From Aliarcobacter cryaerophilus ATCC 43158 (GTDB lineage Bacteria; Campylobacterota; Campylobacteria; Campylobacterales; Arcobacteraceae): a stretch of 64,000 nt of DNA. Position numbers and translations under genes: made by a program. The notes below the pieces were generated by a model. The model ran no database searches. It worked only from the letters and a program-made list of their open reading frames with translations, and had not been told where the DNA came from. Location: positions 1,302,001-1,366,000 of the forward strand of contig NZ_CP032823.1 of NCBI RefSeq assembly GCF_003660105.1, in the 5' to 3' direction. Positions 54,546 through 63,635 of this stretch are shown here, in pieces. Position 1 is the stretch's first letter. Each line of letters opens with the position of its first letter.

Positions 54546-55916
54546 ATGAAACTTATAAAAAAGATTATATTTGTAAAAAGCCTTACTGCAATATTTTGCA
54601 TAGGGCTTTTTGCATTTAATCTTGAAAATAACTATATATCAAATGACAAAAATAGTAAACTATTATTAAAACCAATAGATGGTTTAAATAATGAGCAAAC
54701 TGATATTTTTATGTTAGGAAGAAGCTTTTTTAATATTCCTTGGGTAAAAGCACCTAGTGTTACAACTGCACGAGATGGATTAGGACCACTTTTTAATGCA
54801 AATAGTTGTATCTCTTGCCACCCAAAAAATGGTCGTGGGGAACTTTTTACTAAAGATAATTTAACTTCAAGAGCTTTAATTGCAAGATTGTCAATAAAAT
54901 CAGATGATAGCTTTCAAGACAAAGATATTTTAAAGAAAAAAGGATTTATTCCAGAGTCTGTTTATGGAGAACAGTTAGCTATTAATGGTAATTTTGGAGT
55001 TCCTTTTGAAGGAAATATTAAAATAGATTTTGAAGATATTCAGGTTAAATTCCCAGATGGGGAAACTGTTATTTTACAAAAACCAAAATATAGTTTAGAA
55101 AATCTAAATTATGGAGAACTCAAAAAAAATAGTGTAATTTCATATAGGCTAGCTCAAAGTTTAAATGGTATGGCTTTGATAGATTTAATATATGAAAAAG
55201 AGATTTTAAAAAACCAAGATATTGATGATAAAAATGGTGATGGAATAAGCGGAAAAGCAAATTTTGTATATTCACCAATTTCAAAAAAGTATGAACTTGG
55301 AAAATATACTCACAAAGCTAGTGTTGCAAAACTAAAAGAGCAAGTTGCATTTGCAGCTTCAAATGATATTGGAATTACAACAACAATTGAACCAAACAAA
55401 AAATGCACAAGTTTCCAAAAAGAGTGTTTAGAAGCTCCAAAAGCAAAAGATATTATAGATCTTCCAGATGAAAGATTAGAAGCAATAACTTATTATTTAA
55501 GAAATCTAAAAACTTACAGTGCAAATAAAAATACAAAAGAGTATAAAGAAGGATTTGCTATTTTTGAAGCTCTTAGCTGTTCAAAGTGTCATATAAGTAG
55601 CTTTAAGACAAAATTAGGTTTTGAAGTTTCTCCATTTTCAGACTTTTTACTTCATGATATGGGTGAAGATTTAGCTGATGGAAGAGTTGAATTTGAAGCA
55701 AATGAGAAAGAGTGGAGAACTGCTCCACTTTGGGGAATTTCTTTACATGAAAAAATAACAAAAAATAGACCTAGGCTTCTTCATGATGGTAGAGCTAGGA
55801 GTTTTGAAGAAGCTATTTTATGGCATGGTGGAGAGGCAAACCAAAGTCGCGAAGCATATATGAATTTAGATAAAAACCAAAGAGAAAAACTAATTAAATT
55901 TTTAGAGGAGTTATAG
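54546..55916 (+). CDS. Di-haem c-type oxidoreductase (DUF1111 family)
   Basis: 456 residues. An N-terminal hydrophobic stretch (about 7-24) exports the protein. Two haem c sites are visible: CISCH at 88-92 (NSCISCHPKNGRGEL) and CSKCH at 345-349. Other family blocks are GRSFFNIPWVKAPS, DGDGISGKANFVYS (read as DKNGDGISGKANFVYS) and the C-terminal RTAPLWGISLHEK and LLHDGRARSFEEAILWHGGEA. Starts directly on the base after the imelysin stop. In Pseudomonas a similar gene (PA4371 type) lies beside imelysins, so it probably works with them in iron acquisition. Confidence 0.9.
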   Translation: MKLIKKIIFVKSLTAIFCIGLFAFNLENNYISNDKNSKLLLKPIDGLNNEQTDIFMLGRSFFNIPWVKAPSVTTARDGLGPLFNANSCISCHPKNGRGELFTKDNLTSRALIARLSIKSDDSFQDKDILKKKGFIPESVYGEQLAINGNFGVPFEGNIKIDFEDIQVKFPDGETVILQKPKYSLENLNYGELKKNSVISYRLAQSLNGMALIDLIYEKEILKNQDIDDKNGDGISGKANFVYSPISKKYELGKYTHKASVAKLKEQVAFAASNDIGITTTIEPNKKCTSFQKECLEAPKAKDIIDLPDERLEAITYYLRNLKTYSANKNTKEYKEGFAIFEALSCSKCHISSFKTKLGFEVSPFSDFLLHDMGEDLADGRVEFEANEKEWRTAPLWGISLHEKITKNRPRLLHDGRARSFEEAILWHGGEANQSREAYMNLDKNQREKLIKFLEEL

Positions 55917-56857
55917 TGAAAAAGATATTTTTAATATTCTTATTTTTAACAGGAGTTGTTTTAGCAAATGAAACAATCTTTAAAAGTGTTATAAAAAATG
56001 TAGCACTAAAAGATACACAAAGTGCTATAAATAGTGCAAAAGAACTACAAAAAGAGATAAATAATGAAAACTTTACAAAGTTTTTAAGAGATTGGAAAAG
56101 AGTTGAAGCAAACTATCTTGCTGGAGAAATAAATAGTGATTATTTGGATACTCCGCGATATATTGATGTTTTTAACAACTTAAAAGAGGATTTAAATTCT
56201 CAAATGCAAAGAGTTATAGATGGAAATTCAGATGTAAAAAAAGCACTATTTAAAAACTCATTTAAAACTATAAATGCTTTGGAATATGTAATTTACTCTT
56301 CACAAGATTTAAATGATAGAAAAAAAGAGATAACAAAAGAAATTTTAAACTCTATAATAAAAAATCTTGAAGATATAAAAACTGTTTATGAAACTTATCT
56401 AAAAAATCCAATAATAAAAGAAGATGACAATGCAAAGCTTATAAATACGCTTGTTGCATCTTCTTATAGATTAAAAGAGTGGCGAATTGGAAATCCAGCA
56501 GGCTTTTCAACAAAATATAAAAATGATGTAAAAAATAGTAGAGCAGAGTATTTCTTAAGTCAAAACTCTTTTGAAGCTATAGATTCTATTTTAGATGCAC
56601 AAAAAGAGATGATTGCAAATGAAGGTTATATAAATCTTCTTAATTTAGCAAAAGATAAAAATGCTACAAATGAGTTAGAAGCTGTTATTTCAAAAATAGA
56701 TGAAGCAAAAAAAGAGCTAAAATCTCTTCCTAAAGATGATTTTACAAATGCAAAAAAACTTTTTGATTTAGCTTCACAAATTCATGATTTATACTATGTT
56801 ACAATTATTGATAAATTGGGACTTAAAGCTGAAATATTAGATGCAGACGGAGATTAA
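55916..56857 (+). CDS. Second imelysin-family protein, motif-degenerate
   Basis: 313 residues with a signal peptide (about 1-17, ending VVLANE). Helical throughout. The equivalent of GxHxxE reads TINALE (118-123), keeping the Glu but lacking the Gly and His, as in short imelysin paralogues of such clusters. The GTG start shares one base with the di-haem gene's TAG (TAGTG). It may be a structural partner of the first imelysin rather than a metal-binding one. Confidence 0.85.
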   Translation: MKKIFLIFLFLTGVVLANETIFKSVIKNVALKDTQSAINSAKELQKEINNENFTKFLRDWKRVEANYLAGEINSDYLDTPRYIDVFNNLKEDLNSQMQRVIDGNSDVKKALFKNSFKTINALEYVIYSSQDLNDRKKEITKEILNSIIKNLEDIKTVYETYLKNPIIKEDDNAKLINTLVASSYRLKEWRIGNPAGFSTKYKNDVKNSRAEYFLSQNSFEAIDSILDAQKEMIANEGYINLLNLAKDKNATNELEAVISKIDEAKKELKSLPKDDFTNAKKLFDLASQIHDLYYVTIIDKLGLKAEILDADGD

Positions 56858-56860
56858 ATC

Positions 56861-57817
56861 TTGGACTATTTTGCATTTGATTTTTTAACAAATCCAAACA
56901 AAAGAGTCTATTGGCTCTATTTGTTGGCTTCAATTTTTTTGGCTTTTGTTTACTACTACTTTTCAAAGAAAAATACAAGAGTTATACTATCTTCAAAATT
57001 ATGGTTACATCCTAGTGCAAAGCTTGATTATATTTACTTTTTTTTAGCAAATTTAGTAAATATTTTTTTAATTGTTCCTTTGATTTTAAGTGCAAAAAAT
57101 GTAGCACTTTTTACAAATAAATTTTTACATCAAAATCTTGGATTTATAGAGTTTAACTCTTTTTCATATTTACAAATTACAATATTTTATACAATAGCTA
57201 TTTTTATTTTTAGTGATTTTACGAGATATTGGTTACATAGATTTTTACATACAATTCCATTTTTATGGGAGTTTCATAAAGTTCATCATAGTGCAAAAGT
57301 TTTAACTCCTATTACATTTTATAGAGTTCATTTTGTTGAAAATTTTCTTTTCGGACTTAGATATGCACTAAGTGTTGGTTTTGTAACAGGTATTTTTATA
57401 TATTTATTTGGTGCAAAAATAAATATATATATGATTTTTGGAGTAAATGCTTTGGTGTTTATCTCTTCAATTTTTGGTTCAAATTTAAGACACTCTCATG
57501 TTCCATTTTCATATTTTTCATTTATAGAAAAATGGTTTTTATCTCCAAAACAGCATCAAATTCATCATGACAAAAAGCATTTTAATAAAAATTATGGTGG
57601 ATATATAGCTATTTGGGATAGAATTTTTGGAACACTAACTCTTTCAAAAGATGTAAAAGTTCTAAAATTTGGACTTAGAAAGAATCAGATGCATGAATAT
57701 ATAAGTGTAAAAGATTTATATTTTAGACCATTTATAAATTTATTAAAAAAAGGAGGATTTTATGAAAAAATTAGTTTTAATAACAATATTTTTAGGAATA
57801 AACTTACTATCAAATAG
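56861..57817 (+). CDS. Sterol desaturase / fatty acid hydroxylase superfamily membrane protein
   Basis: 318 residues from a TTG start with GGAG upstream. Four or so membrane helices (about 18-35, 57-77, 105-120, 170-200) surround the complete histidine-box set for a di-iron centre: HRFLH at 126-130, HKVHH at 139-143 and HQIHH at 232-236. Superfamily members hydroxylate or desaturate lipids. It sits 3 bp after the second imelysin and its end overlaps the peroxidase gene by 56 bp. Its presence in an iron-regulated operon is unexpected. Confidence 0.9.
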   Translation: MDYFAFDFLTNPNKRVYWLYLLASIFLAFVYYYFSKKNTRVILSSKLWLHPSAKLDYIYFFLANLVNIFLIVPLILSAKNVALFTNKFLHQNLGFIEFNSFSYLQITIFYTIAIFIFSDFTRYWLHRFLHTIPFLWEFHKVHHSAKVLTPITFYRVHFVENFLFGLRYALSVGFVTGIFIYLFGAKINIYMIFGVNALVFISSIFGSNLRHSHVPFSYFSFIEKWFLSPKQHQIHHDKKHFNKNYGGYIAIWDRIFGTLTLSKDVKVLKFGLRKNQMHEYISVKDLYFRPFINLLKKGGFYEKISFNNNIFRNKLTIK

Positions 57818-58877
57818 TATTTCAAAAGAGGATTTAGGAAAAGCACTTTTTTTTGATGTTAATTTATCAAAAAATAGAACTCAAAGTTGTGCAACTTGTC
57901 ACAATCCAGAAGCTGGGTTTATAGATGATAGAGATAATGGTGTTTCAAAAATGGCATCTTTGGGTGATGATTTAAAATCTTTAGGTGACCGTCAAGCTCC
58001 AACCGCTTCTTATGCAAAATTTTCTCCAGATTTTCATTTTAATGAAAATAAAAAAATATATACAGGTGGTCAATTCTGGGATGGAAGAGAATCTTCTTTA
58101 GAAGGACAAGCTGGTGGTCCACCACTAAATCCTATTGAAATGGGAATGGAAAGTAAAAAAGATGTAGTTGATAGATTAAAAGAGAATAGTTTTTATGTAG
58201 AAAGTTTTAAATCTCTATTTGGAAAAGATATTTTTAATCATGATGAAAATGTATATCTTGCAATGACAAAAGCAATTGCTAGCTTTGAAAGAACAGATGA
58301 ATTTTCACCATTTGACTCAAAATATGATAGATACCTAAAAGGAGAGTATGATTTAACTCCTCTTGAAGATTTAGGAATGTCGATATTTTTCTCAAATAAC
58401 AACAACTCATGTGCCTCGTGTCATGTTTTAAAAGGAGAAGGAAAAACTGGTGAAACATTTACAAACTATGAATTTCACAATATTGGAGTTCCTGAAAATA
58501 AAGAATTAAGAGCAAAAAATGGTATAAAGGAAAAAGATTTAGGTTTAGCAGCAAATCCAAATATTAAAATCAAAGATGAAAATTTGGGAAAATACAAAAC
58601 TCCGACTTTAAGAAATGTTGCAGTTACTGCGCCATATATGCATAATGGGGTATTTAAAGATTTAAGAACTATTGTTGAATTTTATGATAAATATAATAAT
58701 AAAGAGAGAACTCTAAACCCTGAAACAAAAAAACCTTGGGATGAACCTGAGTTTAAAGATACAATTTCACTAAAAGAGCTAAAAGCAAATGCTCAAAATG
58801 ATAGAAAAATTGATGCTTTAGTAGCTTTTATGAAACTTTTAACAGATAAAAAATATGAACATCTAATAAAAGATTAA
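57762..58877 (+). CDS. Di-haem cytochrome c peroxidase (CcpA/MauG family)
   Basis: 371 residues with a signal peptide (about 1-19). Haem c sites are CATCH at 43-47 and CASCH at 217-221. The family blocks GKALFFDVNLSKNRTQSC, TGGQFWDGRESSLEGQA and KTPTLRNVAVTAPYMHNG are intact. It reduces hydrogen peroxide in the periplasm with electrons from cytochrome c. The start has a full AGGAGG SD inside the preceding gene. Fur-linked expression with other haem proteins suggests peroxide defence during iron uptake. Confidence 0.93.
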   Translation: MKKLVLITIFLGINLLSNSISKEDLGKALFFDVNLSKNRTQSCATCHNPEAGFIDDRDNGVSKMASLGDDLKSLGDRQAPTASYAKFSPDFHFNENKKIYTGGQFWDGRESSLEGQAGGPPLNPIEMGMESKKDVVDRLKENSFYVESFKSLFGKDIFNHDENVYLAMTKAIASFERTDEFSPFDSKYDRYLKGEYDLTPLEDLGMSIFFSNNNNSCASCHVLKGEGKTGETFTNYEFHNIGVPENKELRAKNGIKEKDLGLAANPNIKIKDENLGKYKTPTLRNVAVTAPYMHNGVFKDLRTIVEFYDKYNNKERTLNPETKKPWDEPEFKDTISLKELKANAQNDRKIDALVAFMKLLTDKKYEHLIKD

Positions 58878-58909
58878 AAAAAAGGTGAGTTTAAAAACTC
58901 ATCTTTTTT
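58878..58909. terminator. Terminator of the imelysin operon
   Basis: A stem of about 15 bp (AAAAAAGGTGAGTTT at 58878-58892 with 58895-58909, one G-U pair) ends in a T6 run directly after the peroxidase stop. A-rich 5' arms make it usable for the convergent cyclophilin gene too. Confidence 0.8.
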
Positions 58910-58921
58910 AAATTTTATATA

Positions 58922-59434
58922 TTATATAGCTTCTAAAATCTCAATTTTGATTATCTCATCACCTTGTTTTATAGCATCTAAAGTTTTGAAACTACTATTT
59001 TGAATAACTTCAATTTGACCAAAAACAGTGTGATTACCATCTAAATGAGGGCAAGGTACAAAACATATAAAGAATTGACTACCTCCTGTATCTCTTCCTG
59101 CATGTGCCATTGAAAGGCTTCCTCTTTTATGATTTTGTTTAGGAGCATCAACCTCACATTTTATAGCCCAATCAGGTCCACCCATACCAGATTTTTCAGG
59201 ACATCCACCTTGAGCCATAAAACCAGTGATTACTCTATGGAAATTTAATCCATCATAAAATCCATCATTTGCCAAAGTTACAAAATTTGCAACTGTATTT
59301 GGTGTCTCTTGATTGAAAAGTTTTATTAAAATCTCTCCATTTTTTGTAGTAATTTTTGCATAATTAAATTTTGCAAGTTCCTCTTTTGTATAACTATACT
59401 CTTTTAACTCTTTTCCAAATCTATTTGTACTCAT
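58922..59434 (-). CDS. Cytoplasmic cyclophilin-type peptidyl-prolyl cis-trans isomerase
   Basis: 170 residues, no signal peptide. The cyclophilin core shows LNFHRVITGFMAQGGCPE (catalytic Arg in FHRV), GSLSMAHAGRDTGGSQFFI and LDGNHTVFGQIE. It catalyses prolyl isomerisation in protein folding, in the cytosol, in contrast to the exported paralogue at 24488-25036. It follows ftsI on the same strand with a 14 bp gap. Confidence 0.94.
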   Translation of the reverse strand: MSTNRFGKELKEYSYTKEELAKFNYAKITTKNGEILIKLFNQETPNTVANFVTLANDGFYDGLNFHRVITGFMAQGGCPEKSGMGGPDWAIKCEVDAPKQNHKRGSLSMAHAGRDTGGSQFFICFVPCPHLDGNHTVFGQIEVIQNSSFKTLDAIKQGDEIIKIEILEAI

Positions 59435-59448
59435 AAATATCCTTTTTT

Positions 59449-61326
59449 TTAATTTTCTAAATTTATATCCTCTTTTGGGGATAAGTAGTTCAGTTTTATA
59501 AGATTTTGAATAATCTCTTTAAAAACTGGAACTGCTGATTGTGCTGCATAATAGTGTGGTCTTATTGGATTTGGATTTATTACTGTAACTCCAATAGTAT
59601 ATGAATTTCCTTTATCATCATTTACAAAACCAACAAAAGATGATATATATTTTTTCAAATACCCAGTTCCACCTGCAATTTGAGCTGTTCCTGTTTTTCC
59701 ACCAATTTCAAGTCCCTCTATTCTAGCACTTCTTCCTGTTCCCTCTTGAACAGTTTTTATAAGCATTCTTTTCATCTCAGCTGCTGTCTCTTTTGAAATA
59801 ACCTGCTCTGGTTCGTGAAAAAATGGAGATTGATATTTAGTATTGTTTCTAGTTAAATAAGAGACTATTTGTGGAGTAACCATAGCTCCATCATTATTAA
59901 ATACACTATATGCTTTTATTAATTGAATAAAAGTTGAAGTCATACCTTGACCAAAAGATACTGTTGCTTTATAAATATTTGGTCTTTTTTGTTTGTCCCC
60001 AACAGAAAATTGCCAAAGCTTTGGCATAACACCTCTTTTTTCATAAGGTAAATCTATTCCTGTTTTTCTTGTAAATCCAAACTTTTTCATACCTTCATAA
60101 AACTCTGGACCTGTCAATCTTTGTGCAATTTGAAGAGTTCCTATATTTGAAGAAAATATTACAATATCGTCCATAGAAAGGTTTCCTTTTGGAAATGCAT
60201 GGTCATCTTTTATTGTAAATTTTCCAAAAGGATAAGCACCTTTTGCCTGTGTTTGGTTATAAGCTGAAAAATACTCATTTTTTCTTACAACACCTTTATC
60301 CAATGCCAAAGATATTGACAAAGGTTTCACAACAGAACCTGGTTCAAATTGATACTCAATAGCATTTACATTTAGATATGGAATATCACTTTGTTTTATA
60401 TTTTCTGGATTAAATCTATTTGAACTAGCCATTGAAATTATTTTTCCAGTACGGCTTTCCATGATTGTAAGTAAAATCTCATCAGCTTTTGTTCTTATTT
60501 TGTGATTATCTAGTGTTGTTTCATTGTTTTTTTGAAGTTTCAAAGGAATATTTAGATTTAGACTATAACCATCTATTCTGTGTTCCATTATTGAATTTTT
60601 ATCAAAATATATGTAAGATATTACATCTCTATAACCCTTTAATATACCATCTTTTGCCTCATTTAGCTTTTGATCGTAAGACCTTTCTAGCCCTTTTACA
60701 CCATCTACTTTTGTTTTACCTGTTTGTGACTCTATTTTTTTAATATATCCTAAAACAGGAGTTAAAGTATCATCATACGAAAATGTTCTTTTTTCTCCAC
60801 TTTCACTAACTTCTAATCTTCTAATTAAACTTAAACTTCCACCTTTTCTTGGTACAAAAACATTTAATTGATTTAATTTTATATCAAGTTCTCGCAAGTT
60901 TTTTGCAGCTCTTGAATCTATATTATATGAAAGTACTAAAAGTCCAGGATTTTTATCTACTTCTTTAAATTTTTCACTCAATGTTTTATAATCTATTCCA
61001 CTATAAATAGAAAAAAGTATCATAAAAAGCTCTTTTTTATCTGGGTTTAAATATCTTGTATCAACAGATGCTTTATATATTTTTTTAGAACTAACTAAAT
61101 TAAAGCCATCTTCACTAATAATATTTCCACGAACAGCTAATTCACTCTTTTCACCAGTTAAAGTAGGAAGTGTTCTTTTTTCATGAATAGTTCTATATAT
61201 AGAGAAGAGTACGATAAAAATTCCAAAAAAAAGTAGTAAAAGCAAAAATAAGATTTTCTTTGTTTTTTGTTTAATTTCTAAAAGTTTATAATCTATTTGC
61301 ATTTTTTTGAAGACATCTTTATCCAT
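59449..61326 (-). CDS. ftsI: Peptidoglycan D,D-transpeptidase FtsI (PBP3-type)
   Basis: 625 residues. A membrane helix (about 24-46) is followed by a pedestal domain with RGNIISEDG and the transpeptidase domain. The motifs are SVVK with catalytic Ser near 331 (FEPGSVVKPLS), SSN (IFSSNIGTL) and KTG near 544 (IGGKTGTAQIAGG). It cross-links septal peptidoglycan with FtsW, whose gene is divergent 18 bp away. Neither the ATG at 61326 nor the one eight codons later has a strong SD, so the start is uncertain by a few residues. Confidence 0.92.
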   Translation of the reverse strand: MDKDVFKKMQIDYKLLEIKQKTKKILFLLLLLFFGIFIVLFSIYRTIHEKRTLPTLTGEKSELAVRGNIISEDGFNLVSSKKIYKASVDTRYLNPDKKELFMILFSIYSGIDYKTLSEKFKEVDKNPGLLVLSYNIDSRAAKNLRELDIKLNQLNVFVPRKGGSLSLIRRLEVSESGEKRTFSYDDTLTPVLGYIKKIESQTGKTKVDGVKGLERSYDQKLNEAKDGILKGYRDVISYIYFDKNSIMEHRIDGYSLNLNIPLKLQKNNETTLDNHKIRTKADEILLTIMESRTGKIISMASSNRFNPENIKQSDIPYLNVNAIEYQFEPGSVVKPLSISLALDKGVVRKNEYFSAYNQTQAKGAYPFGKFTIKDDHAFPKGNLSMDDIVIFSSNIGTLQIAQRLTGPEFYEGMKKFGFTRKTGIDLPYEKRGVMPKLWQFSVGDKQKRPNIYKATVSFGQGMTSTFIQLIKAYSVFNNDGAMVTPQIVSYLTRNNTKYQSPFFHEPEQVISKETAAEMKRMLIKTVQEGTGRSARIEGLEIGGKTGTAQIAGGTGYLKKYISSFVGFVNDDKGNSYTIGVTVINPNPIRPHYYAAQSAVPVFKEIIQNLIKLNYLSPKEDINLEN

Positions 61327-61344
61327 AATGTTATATAATAAAGC

Positions 61345-62613
61345 ATGGATTATATCAAAAATAAGATTAAATTACTAACTACAGGCGAAAACCTAAGAGA
61401 ACCGGATTACTTTTTGTTTATTTTGGTTTCTATGCTTATTATTGTGAGCATAGTTTTTTCATATTCGCTTACTATTTATACTGTTGAGTTTTTAGGTTAT
61501 GGACAGTTTCACTATATTTTAAGACAAGGTTTAGTTGGAATATTTTGTATATACCTAATGTGGTGGATGTCAAGATTAAATCCAAATAAAATAATGCATA
61601 AAACAGGGATGTTCCTTTTTGGTATTGGACTTTTTCTAATGGTTATAATGCCTTTTTTACCAGCTTCTTTGGTTACTGCTTCAGGTGGTGCAAATAGATG
61701 GATTAGGCTTCCTGGTATATCTTTGTCTCCAGTTGAGATATTTAAAATAGGTTTTATATATTTTTTATCTTGGTCATTTTTTAGAAAAGTTATACATCAA
61801 CCAAAAAAAGGACTTTTTGGAGATTTATTACTACTTTCACCTTACTTTTTAGTATTTATTTTTATTGTTTTTTTAATTGCCGTTTTACAAAAAGATTTAG
61901 GACAAGTTGCATTACTAACTTCTATTATGCTTACATTAATTATATTTGCAAATAGATCCTTAAAAATAATCTTTGCATTAATTCTTATTGCAATTGTAGG
62001 TATGATAGTTCTAATAGCAGCAGCACCTCATAGAATAAATAGAATTCACTCTTGGTGGTCTATGGTTCAAGATGGTATTTTATCAGTTCTACCTGGAACG
62101 TTTGAGCAATACTTAAGAATAAAAAACTTACCAGAACCATATCAAGTATCACACTCTTTAAATGCAATTCACAATGGAGGATTTTTTGGGCAAGGTATCT
62201 CTTTTGGAGATTTAAAAGTTGGTTTTTTAAGTGAAGTTCACACTGACTTCGTTATTGCTGGTATAACAGAAGAGATAGGTTGGATTGGAACATTTCTTAT
62301 AACTACTATTTTAATGTTGATTATATTAAGAATTTTAGCAATTAGTAGAAAAGTTGATAGCAAAATATTTCATCTTTTTACAACAGGAATTGCTCTTATG
62401 ATTATTGTTGCATTTTTAATAAATGGTGCTGGAATTTCAGGAATTATTCCTATAAAAGGAATTGCTGTTCCATTTTTATCATATGGTGGTTCATCTTTGA
62501 TTACAAGCTCATTTGCAATAGGATTAGTACTTTCAATTAGTAGAACTGTGAAAAAGTATGAACCACAAAAAAGTATTATAAAAGAAAAACCTCAAAGGAT
62601 AATTATTAGATGA
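61345..62613 (+). CDS. ftsW: Septal peptidoglycan polymerase FtsW (SEDS family)
   Basis: 422 residues with about ten membrane helices. SEDS blocks are GANRWIRLPGISLSPVEIFKI, QKDLGQVALL and the C-terminal PFLSYGGSSLITSSFAIGL. The VHTDFVIAGITEEIGWIG segment also fits FtsW/RodA. Pairing with ftsI and the direct overlap with murG (4 bp) favour FtsW over RodA. It polymerises lipid II at the septum. The gene is divergent from ftsI with 18 bp between starts, so the promoters must overlap or lie within the genes. Confidence 0.92.
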   Translation: MDYIKNKIKLLTTGENLREPDYFLFILVSMLIIVSIVFSYSLTIYTVEFLGYGQFHYILRQGLVGIFCIYLMWWMSRLNPNKIMHKTGMFLFGIGLFLMVIMPFLPASLVTASGGANRWIRLPGISLSPVEIFKIGFIYFLSWSFFRKVIHQPKKGLFGDLLLLSPYFLVFIFIVFLIAVLQKDLGQVALLTSIMLTLIIFANRSLKIIFALILIAIVGMIVLIAAAPHRINRIHSWWSMVQDGILSVLPGTFEQYLRIKNLPEPYQVSHSLNAIHNGGFFGQGISFGDLKVGFLSEVHTDFVIAGITEEIGWIGTFLITTILMLIILRILAISRKVDSKIFHLFTTGIALMIIVAFLINGAGISGIIPIKGIAVPFLSYGGSSLITSSFAIGLVLSISRTVKKYEPQKSIIKEKPQRIIIR

Positions 62614-63635
62614 GTAAAGTTATTGTAATAACTGGTGGCGGAACTGGTGGTCATCTAAAAATTGCTGATGTTTTTATTAATGAGTTTAAAAAAAGAGGTT
62701 TTGAAGTTATTTTTATAGGTTCAAGCTATGGGCAGGATAAGTTTTGGTTTGAAAATGATGATAGATTAAAAGAGAAATTTTTTTTAAATACAAGTGGAGT
62801 TGTAAATAAAAGTGGAATTGCTAAGCTTTTTTCTCTTTTAAATATATTTTATAAAGCTATTTTTTGTTTGAAGATTTTAAAAAAGCATGGAGTTAAAACA
62901 GTTATTTCTGTTGGTGGATTTAGTGCAGCAAGCACTAGCATTGCAACTATTTTAAAAAAAGATTGTAATCTTTTTTTACATGAGCAAAACTCAAAAATCG
63001 GAGCATTAAATGCTAAAACTTTAAAATATACAAAAAAAGCATACTCATCTTTTCATGACTTTTCATCTATAAAAGATTATCCAGTAGATATTAAATTTTT
63101 CCAAAATGCAAGAGTTAGAAAAAAGATTAAAACTATTGCATTTTTTGGTGGCTCACAAGGAGCTGTTGCCATAAATAATTTTGCACTAAAAGTTGCACCA
63201 AAACTAAATGAAATGGGAATAAGAATAATTCATCAAGCTGGAAAGAATGATTTTTTAAGAGTAAAAAATGAATATAAAAAATTAAATATAGATGCAGATG
63301 TTTTTGATTTTACAAAAGATATTTTACAAAAAATGAATGAAGCTGATTTTTGTGTAAGCCGTGCTGGTGCTTCAACACTTTTTGAGCTTTGTGCAAACAA
63401 TCTTCCAACTTTTTTTATACCATTTAAGTATGCAGCTCAAAATCATCAATACTATAATGCAAAAGCTTTGTGTGAGCAAAACCTATGCTTTTTACAAAAT
63501 GAAGATGAATTAGATGAGAACTACTTTTTTGATTCTTTAAAAAATAGTGATATAGAAAAGATTAGCATAGGTTTAAAAGAGTTTATTAAACCAAATGCTA
63601 TAGAAAAAATTGTAGATGATATTTTAAAAAATTAA
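62610..63635 (+). CDS. murG: MurG, UDP-N-acetylglucosamine transferase forming lipid II
   Basis: 341 residues, GT-B fold glycosyltransferase. The N-terminal [16 protein letters not shown] loop, the VGGFSAAS motif, [24 protein letters not shown] and the donor-site [26 protein letters not shown] sequence blocks are in the usual order. Peripheral inner-membrane enzyme that adds GlcNAc to lipid I. ATGA overlap with ftsW shows coupling. The 3' end overlaps uppP convergently by 4 bp. Confidence 0.95.
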   Translation: MSKVIVITGGGTGGHLKIADVFINEFKKRGFEVIFIGSSYGQDKFWFENDDRLKEKFFLNTSGVVNKSGIAKLFSLLNIFYKAIFCLKILKKHGVKTVISVGGFSAASTSIATILKKDCNLFLHEQNSKIGALNAKTLKYTKKAYSSFHDFSSIKDYPVDIKFFQNARVRKKIKTIAFFGGSQGAVAINNFALKVAPKLNEMGIRIIHQAGKNDFLRVKNEYKKLNIDADVFDFTKDILQKMNEADFCVSRAGASTLFELCANNLPTFFIPFKYAAQNHQYYNAKALCEQNLCFLQNEDELDENYFFDSLKNSDIEKISIGLKEFIKPNAIEKIVDDILKN

